DNA of 53,968 nt, from positions 1 through 53,968 of the forward strand of contig CAMBOH010000005.1 of the NCBI GenBank assembly GCA_945869305.1. The letters are read 5' to 3'. Both the position numbers and the translations under genes were made by a program. Below, piece after piece: positions 1 through 7,772 of this stretch. Origin of the DNA: an uncultured bacterium. Its GTDB lineage: Bacteria > Bacteroidota > Bacteroidia > Bacteroidales > Bacteroidaceae. Positions within the stretch are counted from its first letter, which is position 1, and every line of letters begins with the position of its first letter. The notes under the pieces were generated by a model. The model did no database searches. It saw nothing but the letters and a program-made list of their open reading frames with translations, and was not told where the DNA came from.

Positions 1-150
1 GCCCTTCGGGGCGTGCATCAAACCAACGAATGGGTGGCATCCTCCCTATGGGCTATGCGCTTTTGCCCCTTCGGGGCGTGCCTCAAACCAACGAATGGGT
101 GGCATCCTCCCTATGGGCTACGCGCTCTTGCCCTTCGGGGCGTACTTCAA
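1..150. repeat. Tandem 64-65 bp repeat, end of a REP-like element
   Basis: Two and a bit copies of a 64-65 bp unit that contains 'CCAACGAATGGGTGGCATCC' and the small palindrome 'CCCTTCGGGG'. The same 'CTTTTGCCCCTTC' and 'TCGGGGCGTGCC' pieces recur in the elements at 31492-31794 and 39547-39772, so this is probably the right part of another member whose left part lies outside the window. It separates mreD from whatever lies upstream. No gene is visible in bases 1-234; the short ORFs called there are repeat translations. Confidence 0.75.
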
Positions 151-234
151 ATCCTCCACGCCCCCACTTGCAAAGACCGGACAAACTGGCAAACCCGTTA
201 AACTCTCAACCCATTAAGGCTCCTTCCCCTACCC

Positions 235-738
235 ATGTTAGAATCCCTGTTGTCCCGCTTAGGCTGGTTAGCCACGCTGCTCCTGCTGCAAGTCTGCGTG
301 TTCAACCACGTACACATCTTCGGCTATGCCACCCCCATGCCCTACATATACTTCCTGCTCATCCTGCCGAGCCACACACCCCGCTGGGTGTATGTCACGG
401 CAGGATTTGCCATGGGGCTGCTGATAGACTGCTTCACCAACACACCGGGCATGGCAGCGGGAGCCACCTGTCTGACAGGCCTGCTCGTACCGCCGCTACT
501 GAAACTGTCGGCCCCCTCGGACGCCGAGGAGGAGTTTGTGCCCTCCCACCGCAATATGGAATGGGGAGCCTTTGTGCGCTACGGATGCATGGCCACCCTG
601 ATCCACTGCACGGCCTTCTTCGCCCTCGAAACCTTCTCGCTGTTTGACTGGCAGGCTCTGCTGACCAACATCGCAGGCAGCACACTGCTCACCACGCTGT
701 TCATCATCGCCATGGAGCTTATACGAAACGGGAAATGA
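235..738 (+). CDS. mreD: Rod shape-determining protein MreD
   Basis: A 167-residue, very hydrophobic protein with about five membrane segments, the usual size and profile of MreD, an inner-membrane part of the MreBCD/RodA/PBP2 elongasome that guides cell-wall growth along the rod. Sequence conservation in MreD is weak, so the call rests mainly on hydrophobicity and position: it is followed, with a 4-base ATGA overlap, by the PBP2 gene and then rodA, the standard mre order. mreB and mreC are not in the window; they should lie upstream, beyond the repeat at 1-150. The start at 235 gives a short N-terminus leading straight into the first membrane helix. Confidence 0.9.
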   Translation: MLESLLSRLGWLATLLLLQVCVFNHVHIFGYATPMPYIYFLLILPSHTPRWVYVTAGFAMGLLIDCFTNTPGMAAGATCLTGLLVPPLLKLSAPSDAEEEFVPSHRNMEWGAFVRYGCMATLIHCTAFFALETFSLFDWQALLTNIAGSTLLTTLFIIAMELIRNGK

Positions 739-2594
739 GCACTTCGAAGAACTTGTTTGAAATCAGGAAATTCGTGATTGGCGGTGTGGCCACCGGCATT
801 GTGCTGGTGTACATGCTGCGCCTGTTCACCCTACAGCTGTGGAGCGACGACTACAAGAAGAACGCCGACTCCAATGCCTTCAGGAAGGACATACAATACC
901 CTTCGCGCGGACTGATCATGGACCGCAAGGGGCGCATCCTGGTGTACAACGAACCGTCGTACAACATCATGGTGGTCATGCAGGAGCAACGCGGTGTCGA
1001 CACGCTCGACTTCTGCCAGACCGTGGGCATCAGCCGCGAAGAGTACGAACAGCGCATGGCCGACATCAAAGACCCAAACAAGAACCCGGGCTACTCGCGC
1101 TACACCCCGCAGCTGTTCATGGCACAGATTCCAGCCGAGGAGTTCTCGCAATTCCGCGAAAAGCTCTTCCGCTTCAAGGGCTTCAGCGTGGAGAAACGCT
1201 CCATCAGGCAATACTCCTGCAACATGGGCGCGCACATTCTGGGCGACGTGGGCGAAATCAGCCAGAAAGAGCTGGAGGCCGACTCCGGCCGCTACTACAA
1301 GAGCGGCGACTTCATCGGCAAGCTGGGCGTCGAACGCTCCTACGAAAAGCAGCTGCGAGGCGTGAAGGGCATGCGCATCATGCTGCGCGACGTACACGGT
1401 CGCACACAAGGACACTATCAGGACGGCAAATACGACCAGCAGGCCGTGCCGGGCAAGAACCTGACGCTGGGACTCGACAAGGACCTGCAGGAACTGGCCG
1501 AACGACTGCTCAAGGGCAAGCTGGGAGCCATCGTGGCGCTCGAACCGAAAACGGGCGAGGTGTTGTGTATGGCCTCATCGCCCACCTACGACCCGCGCAT
1601 CATGGTAGGACGCGACCGCGGAAAGAACCACCAGATCATGAGCCGCGACCCGATGAAACCCCTGCTTAACCGCGCCATCATGGGCACCTATCCGCCCGGC
1701 TCCACCTTCAAGATCACGCAGGCACTGGTGGGACTGCAAGAGGGCATCATCGACCCGAACATATCCTTCCCGTGTCACCACGGCTTCAACTACAAGGGCC
1801 TCCACGTGGGCTGCCACGGACACGGCTCGCCCATCAACCTCGTGCCCGCCATCGGCACCTCGTGTAACTCCTACTTCTGCTGGAACCTCTTCCGCATGCT
1901 GAGCAACAAGCACAAGTACGGCTCGGTACAGGCAGCCATGACGAAATGGAAGGACTATATGGTGGCCATGGGCTACGGCTACAAGCTGGGCATCGACCTG
2001 CCGGGCGAGAAGCGCGGCATGATTCCGAACGCCGACTACTATGACAAGGCGTACAGGCGCTCGTGGAACGGCCTGACGGTCATTTCGATTGCCATCGGAC
2101 AGGGCGAGGTGACAGCCACACCGCTACAGATAGCCAACCTGGCAGCCACAGTGGCCAACCGGGGCTACTATGTGGTGCCCCATGTGGTGCGCGCGGTACA
2201 GGATGGCAAGCTCGACCCGATATACTACGAGAAGAAGTATACGGGCGTAGACCGCCGCTGGTATGAATATGCCGCAGCGGGTATGCGCAAGGCGGTGCTC
2301 GACGGCACCTGTCGCGGCGCCAACCTGCCAGGCTATGAGGTGTGCGGCAAGACGGGTACGGCCCAGAACCGAGGCCACGACCACTCCGCCTTCATGGGCT
2401 TCGCGCCGATGAATGACCCGCGCATAGCCGTGGCGGTATATGTCGAGAACGGCGGATTCGGCAACGTGTACGGTGTGCCTATCGGCGCACTCATCATGGA
2501 GCAGTACCTGAACGGCAAACTCTCGGAAGCCTCAATGAAGAAGGCCGAACACTTCGAGAACATGCACATCAAGTATGGCGACTACGAGCGGTGA
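735..2594 (+). CDS. mrdA: Penicillin-binding protein 2, peptidoglycan transpeptidase
   Basis: Class B PBP of 619 residues, the D,D-transpeptidase that cross-links peptidoglycan during rod elongation, working with RodA in the inner membrane and periplasm. One membrane anchor lies at about residues 13-33. The dimerisation/pedestal region follows ('PSRGLIMDRKGRIL', about 56-70), then the transpeptidase domain with all three motifs: STFK (323-326, acylated Ser323), SCN (376-378) and KTGT (539-542). Length is normal for PBP2. The start codon overlaps the mreD stop (ATGA), which implies translational coupling. It is separated from rodA by a 150-base spacer filled with AGGTTA-type repeats. Confidence 0.96.
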   Translation: MSTSKNLFEIRKFVIGGVATGIVLVYMLRLFTLQLWSDDYKKNADSNAFRKDIQYPSRGLIMDRKGRILVYNEPSYNIMVVMQEQRGVDTLDFCQTVGISREEYEQRMADIKDPNKNPGYSRYTPQLFMAQIPAEEFSQFREKLFRFKGFSVEKRSIRQYSCNMGAHILGDVGEISQKELEADSGRYYKSGDFIGKLGVERSYEKQLRGVKGMRIMLRDVHGRTQGHYQDGKYDQQAVPGKNLTLGLDKDLQELAERLLKGKLGAIVALEPKTGEVLCMASSPTYDPRIMVGRDRGKNHQIMSRDPMKPLLNRAIMGTYPPGSTFKITQALVGLQEGIIDPNISFPCHHGFNYKGLHVGCHGHGSPINLVPAIGTSCNSYFCWNLFRMLSNKHKYGSVQAAMTKWKDYMVAMGYGYKLGIDLPGEKRGMIPNADYYDKAYRRSWNGLTVISIAIGQGEVTATPLQIANLAATVANRGYYVVPHVVRAVQDGKLDPIYYEKKYTGVDRRWYEYAAAGMRKAVLDGTCRGANLPGYEVCGKTGTAQNRGHDHSAFMGFAPMNDPRIAVAVYVENGGFGNVYGVPIGALIMEQYLNGKLSEASMKKAEHFENMHIKYGDYER

Positions 2595-2599
2595 CAGGC

Positions 2600-2725
2600 T
2601 CGAAATGAGGTTATGAGGTTAAGAGGTTAAGAGGTTAAGAGGTTAAGAGGTTATAATATTCTATTTGATAGGGTGGAAGCCGCTCTGCGAGAGACTTGGA
2701 ACCCCATAACCCCATAACCTAAGAG
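2600..2725. repeat. AGGTTA/TAACCT inverted spacer repeat
   Basis: The left side carries five near-tandem copies of 'GAGGTTA(A/T)' and the right side carries 'CCCCATAACCCCATAACC', its rough complement, so the RNA can fold back over about 120 nt. It sits inside an operon (mrdA-rodA). The same design occurs at 12949-13078 and 14511-14605. Confidence 0.75.
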
Positions 2726-2744
2726 AATACAACGCATCCACACC

Positions 2745-4202
2745 ATGCTCCAAGAAACGAAATTCCCCTTGTTCAAGGCCGACTGGGTGGTGATACTGCT
2801 CTACGTCACCCTGTTGGTGTGCGGCTGGTTCAGCATCTGCGGAGCCACCCACGAAATAGGCGACACCAACTTCTTCGACTGGGAAGTGCGCACCGGCAAG
2901 CAGCTGGTGTGGATAGGCTGTGCCTTCACGCTCGGCTTTGTCATCCTGATGACCGATGACAAGTACTACGACACACTGGCCGACCTCTTCTACTGGGGCA
3001 TGATGGTGGTGCTGCTCGTCACCCCCTTCGTGGCCAAGGACATCAAGGGCTCGCGCTCGTGGGTCAACCTGGGCTTCTGCAACGTGCAGCCCGCCGAGTT
3101 CGCCAAGTGCGCCACCGCACTGGCTGTGGCCAAACTCATCAACCAATACGGCTTCAGCCTGAACGACATGCGCAACTTCGCCAAGGCCGCCGGACTCATC
3201 CTGCTGCCTCTGGTGCTCATCATCATGCAGCGCGAAACCGGCTCGGCCCTGGTCTACCTGGCCTTCTTCCTGATGTTCTACCGCGAAGGCATGCCAGGCT
3301 GCATCCTGTTTACCGCCGTGGCGGCCGTGGCCTACTTTGTGGTGGGCATACGCTACGGCGACACCGAACTGCCCGGCACGCTGGCCTCGGTGGGCGAATT
3401 TGCCGTGCTCATCATGATTTGGCTCTTCACCATAGGCATGGTGCGGGTGTATGCGCCGAAGACGGGCTTCGACAAGCTGTATGCCCAAACCGGCGTGGCG
3501 GTCATTGCCGTGTCGCTGGCCGTGTCACACTTCGTGGTGCCCTTCGACGTGAGCTGGGCCTTGCTCGCCCTGTGTCTCTTCGCCACAGGCCACCTCACCT
3601 GGCACTGGCTGGCCCAAAGGCTCAACGTATGCCTGCTCATCGCCCTCTTCACGCTGGGCAGCACGGCCTTCCTCTACACAGCCGACTTTGCGCTCAACAA
3701 CATCCTCGAACCCCACCAGCGCGAACGCATCCAGGTGTTGCTGGGCATGAACGAGGACAACCGCAACGCAGGCTACAACGTGAACCAAAGCAAGATAGCC
3801 ATCGGCTCGGGCGGACTCGAAGGAAAAGGCTTCATGAACGGCACGCAGACCAAGCTGAAGTATGTGCCCGAACAGGACACCGACTTCATCTTCTGTACCG
3901 TTGGTGAGGAACAGGGTTTTCTGGGCTCGGCCGGCGTGTTGCTGCTCTTTCTGTTCCTCATCCTGCGTCTCATACACCTCAGCGAACGGCAAAGCAGCAC
4001 CTTCGGGCGCGTCTACGGCTATTCGGTGTTGAGCATCCTGCTCTTCCACGTGTTTATCAACGTGGGCATGGTCATGGGGCTCACACCCGTCATAGGCATC
4101 CCGCTGCCCTTCTTCAGCTACGGCGGTTCGTCGCTGTGGGGCTTCACCCTCATGCTCTTCATCTTCCTGCGCATCGATGCAGGACGCAAACGCCGACTGT
4201 AG
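2745..4202 (+). CDS. rodA: RodA, SEDS peptidoglycan glycosyltransferase
   Basis: A 485-residue polytopic protein of the FtsW/RodA/SpoVE (SEDS) family, which polymerises lipid II into glycan strands together with PBP2. Recognisable stretches are 'GSRSWVNLG' and 'QPAEFAKCA' near residues 104-125, 'NQSKIAIGSGGLEGKGF' in the large extracellular loop, 'PEQDTDFIFCTVGEEQGF' and the C-terminal 'LPFFSYGGSS'. About ten membrane helices are visible. It is longer than the roughly 370 residues of E. coli RodA; the extra length is mostly an additional hydrophobic stretch in the middle (about residues 180-320), something I believe is common in Bacteroidetes. Position after mrdA supports RodA rather than FtsW. 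Confidence 0.95.
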   Translation: MLQETKFPLFKADWVVILLYVTLLVCGWFSICGATHEIGDTNFFDWEVRTGKQLVWIGCAFTLGFVILMTDDKYYDTLADLFYWGMMVVLLVTPFVAKDIKGSRSWVNLGFCNVQPAEFAKCATALAVAKLINQYGFSLNDMRNFAKAAGLILLPLVLIIMQRETGSALVYLAFFLMFYREGMPGCILFTAVAAVAYFVVGIRYGDTELPGTLASVGEFAVLIMIWLFTIGMVRVYAPKTGFDKLYAQTGVAVIAVSLAVSHFVVPFDVSWALLALCLFATGHLTWHWLAQRLNVCLLIALFTLGSTAFLYTADFALNNILEPHQRERIQVLLGMNEDNRNAGYNVNQSKIAIGSGGLEGKGFMNGTQTKLKYVPEQDTDFIFCTVGEEQGFLGSAGVLLLFLFLILRLIHLSERQSSTFGRVYGYSVLSILLFHVFINVGMVMGLTPVIGIPLPFFSYGGSSLWGFTLMLFIFLRIDAGRKRRL

Positions 4203-4223
4203 CACCCAAAAACACGCTACCAC

Positions 4224-4691
4224 ATGAATCACAACCATCCACAAAACCGGAATAACCGCTGGCGCAACCTGTCGTTCGTGCTGCTATGCCTGCTCATCGT
4301 GGGCGGAATCGTCTACATGAAACAGACGAGCAACGCTGACAAAACGTGGAACAGCACTCCCATACACGACACCATCTACCAGCAGGTGGCCATACCCGAC
4401 ACCACGCTGGCACCCGAAACGGTGCCGGCTGCCGACACCGTAATGCCCTACACCCTACCCGACACCGTGCTCGGACGTGACCCCCGCAATCCCTACGAGG
4501 CGGGCTACGAGGACGGATATGCTGCCGGATGTGACGACGGAGCTGTACGCACGCCGAATGCCACCTACGACGAAAGCAGCAGCTTCAGAACGGCAGCCGA
4601 ACGGCAAAACTACGCCAAGGGATATGCCGAAGGCTACGAAAAAGGTTACCACGACGGCGAGAACAACAGACAATTCAACATCGGCAACTGA
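4224..4691 (+). CDS. Small single-pass membrane protein of unknown function
   Basis: Encodes 155 residues. The N-terminus is polar and basic, then one membrane helix at about 15-32 ('FVLLCLLIVGGIVYM'), then a periplasmic tail rich in Thr, Pro and Asp. The C-terminal half holds repeats of a G-Y-x-x-G-Y type ('YEDGYAAGCDDG' and 'YAKGYAEGYEKGYHDG'), a pattern seen in several envelope proteins of unrelated function. I do not recognise the family. It starts 21 bases after the rodA stop and is probably the last gene of the rod-shape operon, so a role near the cell-wall machinery is possible but not shown. Confidence 0.8.
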   Translation: MNHNHPQNRNNRWRNLSFVLLCLLIVGGIVYMKQTSNADKTWNSTPIHDTIYQQVAIPDTTLAPETVPAADTVMPYTLPDTVLGRDPRNPYEAGYEDGYAAGCDDGAVRTPNATYDESSSFRTAAERQNYAKGYAEGYEKGYHDGENNRQFNIGN

Positions 4692-4728
4692 CCGCCCTTC
4701 GCTCGGGGCAAACTAACCCTTCACCCTT

Positions 4729-7071
4729 ATGAAACTCCTTCTCCACCTTTTCTTCCTTGTGCTTCTGGCCGGCTGGATGACCGCCTGCACCGACCTCGAT
4801 ACGGTCAACCAACGCCTCGATGCGCTCGAACAGCGCGTCAGCTCGCTCGAAACTGCTACCGAACAGCTGCGACAGGCTTATGCCGAAGGAAAAATCATCA
4901 CCGAAGTCACGCCCTTCTGCAACGAAGAGCGGGGATGGATCATCACCTTCTCGGACGGCTCGAAGATTCTCATCACCGACGGAAAGGACGGACAAGACGG
5001 CAAGGACGGACAGGACGGCCTGGACGGAAAGGACGGGCAGGACGGCAAGGACGGCCTGAACGGAACTGACGGAAAGGACGGAGAAGACGGAAAGGACGGG
5101 GAAGACGGAAAGGACGGGGAAGACGGTAAAGACGGACAGGACGGCAAGGACGGACAGGACGGCAAGGACGGCATCACCCCCGTCATGAAGGTGAGCCAGG
5201 ACGGCTACTGGATGGTGTCGTACGACAACGGACAGAACTTCATCCTCCTGCTCGACAAGGAAGAGAACCGCATTCCCGCCACCGGAGCCGCAGGTCTGTC
5301 GGTGCGTGTGACCGTGAACGATGAGGGCTACTATGTCATCCAGACCTACAGCACCGACAACCCCGACGTGGTCATCTCGGAAATGCCCACACCCTACCCG
5401 GCCAATCCGTCGCAAATCATCCAGAGCATCGAGCAGGACGACGTGCGCCACACCGTGACCATTACCCTGGCCGACGGCAGCCAGTATGAATTTGCCCAAG
5501 CCTATACCACCCCCACAGGCATCGCCCTGCTCACGGGCAACGTGCTGCAACTGTCCTACGGTGCACAGGCGGCCGTGGAGTTTCGCGTCAATCCCTCAAA
5601 CGCCCTGTTTGACCTCGATGTGAACAGTCCCGGCTGTGCCATACAGCTCGACTGCGTGGGCAGCGTGAGCCGCGCCTCCTCCTATGTCACCCCGCCCACC
5701 CACTTCAGGCTGGTGCGCGTGGAGCAGACCTACACCGACGACGGGCAGCCCAAGCAGGGACAATACCGCGCCATCATCGAGGACTCCCGCAGCTCCGAAT
5801 CCTACGATGACTGGGTGGCCCTCGTGCTCACCGTGCCCGATGCGCGGGGCGAACAGGTGCAGATTTCATCGTCGGCTGTCGAAATCAAATCGTTCAATGC
5901 TGCCGACATCCAGTCGGGCCAGCCCATCGTCTTCATCAACACGCCCGGTGCCAACCCCATCACCTCCAAGACCGAATGGACCACAGGCGTGCAACTCTCG
6001 CTGCTCACCGCCGAAGGCAGCGAAAACTACCAGGGCTCGCTCTCCATGCGCGGACGCGGCAACACCACCTGGTATCAACCCAAGAAACCCTATGCCCTGA
6101 AGCTCAATGCCCGGCACGAACTGCTCGACATGAAGAGCCACAAGCGCTGGGTCCTGCTGGCCAACCACCTCGACACCACCCTGCTGCGCAACAAGCTCAC
6201 CTTCCGAATGAGCCAAGAGCTCTCGCTGCTCGACTACACGCCCCATGCCACCTCGTGTGAAGTGGTGCTCAACGGCAAGCACATAGGTTCCTACGACCTG
6301 TGCGAACAAATAGCCGTCGACCCCAACCGCCTGGACCTGGGCGAGGGCGAAGGCGGCTTCCTGCTCGAAGTTGACCCCGACTCGCGGATTCAAGAAGATG
6401 ACGTATGGTTCAAGACCGACCTCAGCAGCAGTCTGACACACTACACCATCAAATACCCCGACGTAGAGAGCGGAAGCGAGGAATACAAGCAGATACGCGA
6501 CTTCATGAACGAGGTCGAACGCGCTCTCTTCTCGGCCAAATACAAAGACCCCGAAGAGGGATGGCGCAAATATCTCGACACAGACTCCTTCGTCGAATGG
6601 TACCTCATCAACGAAATCAGCAAGACGCCCGACTGCAACTTCTGGACTTCGTGCTACCTGCACCGTTCCCCCGAGGGCAAGCTGAAGATGGGCCCCCTGT
6701 GGGACTTTGACCTGAGCTACGGCAACTACAAGATGCCCGGTGCGCCCGAAGGCATCACCCTCACCACAGGACTCTGGGCACGCAACAACTCCTGGTACAT
6801 CCGCCTATTCTCAGATGCAGGATTCCTGAGCCGCGTCAAGGAACGCTTCGTTCACTACTACACCCACCGCCAGCAATTCTTCGACTTCATCGACTCTACC
6901 GCCCTCCAGCTCCTCCCCTCAGCCCTGCTGAACAACCGCGTGTGGGGCACACTGGGCAGCACCGACCTCAATGAGACTAATGCCACCGCGGCCTACATGG
7001 CCCACGTCGATGCACTGAAAGAGTGGCTCAACGCCCGCTTCGAATGGCTCAATATATATTATGGTAGCTGA
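4729..7071 (+). CDS. Surface lipoprotein with collagen-like repeats and CotH kinase-like domain
   Basis: A 780-residue lipoprotein. The signal peptide ends in a lipobox with Cys20 ('GWMTACTDLD'); the acidic residues just after the Cys resemble the surface-export signal of Bacteroidetes lipoproteins. A short coiled coil follows (about 22-50, 'LDALEQRVSSLETATEQL'), then a DUF4988-like segment and about 65 residues of near-perfect 'DGKDGQ' repeats, collagen-like in phase (Gly every third residue). The C-terminal half (about 390-770) is a CotH domain: 'SMRGRGNTTW', 'LLEVDPDSR' and the presumed metal-binding 'GPLWDFDLSYGN' near residue 656. CotH proteins are atypical protein kinases in spore coats; the substrate in Bacteroidetes is unknown. 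It stands 37 bases after the previous gene. Confidence 0.88.
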   Translation: MKLLLHLFFLVLLAGWMTACTDLDTVNQRLDALEQRVSSLETATEQLRQAYAEGKIITEVTPFCNEERGWIITFSDGSKILITDGKDGQDGKDGQDGLDGKDGQDGKDGLNGTDGKDGEDGKDGEDGKDGEDGKDGQDGKDGQDGKDGITPVMKVSQDGYWMVSYDNGQNFILLLDKEENRIPATGAAGLSVRVTVNDEGYYVIQTYSTDNPDVVISEMPTPYPANPSQIIQSIEQDDVRHTVTITLADGSQYEFAQAYTTPTGIALLTGNVLQLSYGAQAAVEFRVNPSNALFDLDVNSPGCAIQLDCVGSVSRASSYVTPPTHFRLVRVEQTYTDDGQPKQGQYRAIIEDSRSSESYDDWVALVLTVPDARGEQVQISSSAVEIKSFNAADIQSGQPIVFINTPGANPITSKTEWTTGVQLSLLTAEGSENYQGSLSMRGRGNTTWYQPKKPYALKLNARHELLDMKSHKRWVLLANHLDTTLLRNKLTFRMSQELSLLDYTPHATSCEVVLNGKHIGSYDLCEQIAVDPNRLDLGEGEGGFLLEVDPDSRIQEDDVWFKTDLSSSLTHYTIKYPDVESGSEEYKQIRDFMNEVERALFSAKYKDPEEGWRKYLDTDSFVEWYLINEISKTPDCNFWTSCYLHRSPEGKLKMGPLWDFDLSYGNYKMPGAPEGITLTTGLWARNNSWYIRLFSDAGFLSRVKERFVHYYTHRQQFFDFIDSTALQLLPSALLNNRVWGTLGSTDLNETNATAAYMAHVDALKEWLNARFEWLNIYYGS
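4981..5172 (+). repeat. In-frame 9-base GAC-GGx-AAG repeat tract
   Basis: About twenty in-frame units of a 9-base (three-codon) repeat, variants of 'GACGGCAAGGAC', coding the DGK/DGQ/DGE collagen-like stretch of the CotH lipoprotein. The units are nearly identical at base level, so slippage should change protein length without breaking the frame. Confidence 0.85.
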
Positions 7072-7200
7072 GCACCTGCACCCCCTCTTCTTCAAAGCAG
7101 CATATCTCCTCTTGCGGATGGAGTATATCTTCTTTTGAAAGTTAATAGTATAGCTTCAAGAATGTACTTAGCTATTCCCAACGCAACGAAGCGCTAACGA

Positions 7201-7262
7201 CTGGGAGCGCGGGCTTCCAGCCCGCTTAGCACTGGGAGCGCGGGCTTCCAGCCCGCTTAGCA
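7201..7262. repeat. Two tandem 31-bp REP-like palindromes
   Basis: Two exact 31-bp units, each holding the palindrome 'GCGGGCTTCCAGCCCGC' preceded by 'CTGGGAGC'. An exact inverted 24-bp copy of the core lies at 10871-10894, on the other side of the 913-residue protein gene. The rest of 7072-7360 holds no gene I can support; the stretch just after the CotH stop contains a 'GATGGAGTATATCTTC' sequence loosely like the repeats at 47334. Confidence 0.8.
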
Positions 7263-7367
7263 CCGGAAGAACAGGCACCCCATAGCCAAATTTCCCTCTA
7301 CAATGTCACCGTTTGACAGCAATAACCATCCACTCAAACAATCTAAATGAAAAATCCGCGAATTTTA

Positions 7368-7399
7368 TTTGGTCTGTCAAGCGGCTTGCACTACCTTTG
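7368..7399 (+). promoter_or_regulatory. Bacteroidetes-type promoter for the 913-residue protein
   Basis: TTTG at 7368-7371 and TACCTTTG at 7392-7399, with a 20-base spacer, an excellent fit to the primary sigma factor consensus TTTG-N19-21-TAnnTTTG of Bacteroidetes. Transcription should start near 7404, leaving a leader of about 370 nt before the ATG at 7773. Confidence 0.75.
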
Positions 7400-7404
7400 C
7401 CTAC

Positions 7405-7772
7405 GTCGGTAGACGTATGTGCCAACGTATGCTAACTTCGCGGGAGCACACCGAACCACAGCATACCGACCCTAAAGTGCATTCTTTTTCTAACCAACAA
7501 ATCTATTATTAACCCCGCGAAACTGTAAGGAGGCTATAAATACCTGACCCGGCGGCGCACCGTGCGCAGCCCGTGGCCAAGACATTTTATTCTGGACTTT
7601 GTCCTTGTTTCTCGTCCAACGAAATCGCCAACTTCAACACACGAGAGTACAAGCCGACGAGAGTTCACGTCCTATATGGGCGTGAACTGTTCGTGCTTTT
7701 CTTCGTGTAAGGCGTTTGGCGATGCCTGTTGGACGGAAAAGTGAACCGAGCAGTTCCGCCCATTTTCTTTTT
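7405..7772 (+). promoter_or_regulatory. Long structured 5' leader (candidate cis-regulatory RNA)
   Basis: The leader has no convincing ORF. Two helices cross each other: GTCGGTA (7405-7411) with TACCGAC (7464-7470), and TTCGCGGG (7437-7444) with CCCGCGAA (7514-7521), so they form a pseudoknot or are alternatives. A GGC-GCGCA hairpin follows near 7551-7575. Then comes one long hairpin at 7614-7734: GTCCAAC and ATCGCCAA pair with TTGGCGAT and GTTGGAC, inside which ACACGA/TCGTGT, AAGC/GCTT, ACGA/TCGT and GTTCACG/CGTGAAC stack, about 36 base pairs in all. I do not recognise a known riboswitch class. Confidence 0.6.

Noticed and set aside
4981-5172. Assembly artefact in the collagen-like tract
   Set aside because: The reading frame is preserved throughout and the repeat is a known kind of stalk, so an error is not needed to explain it; exact unit number still could be wrong.
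7716-7772. Upstream start for the 913-residue protein
   Set aside because: The extra 19 residues precede a perfect signal peptide and lie in the structured leader; ATG 7773 is clearly better.
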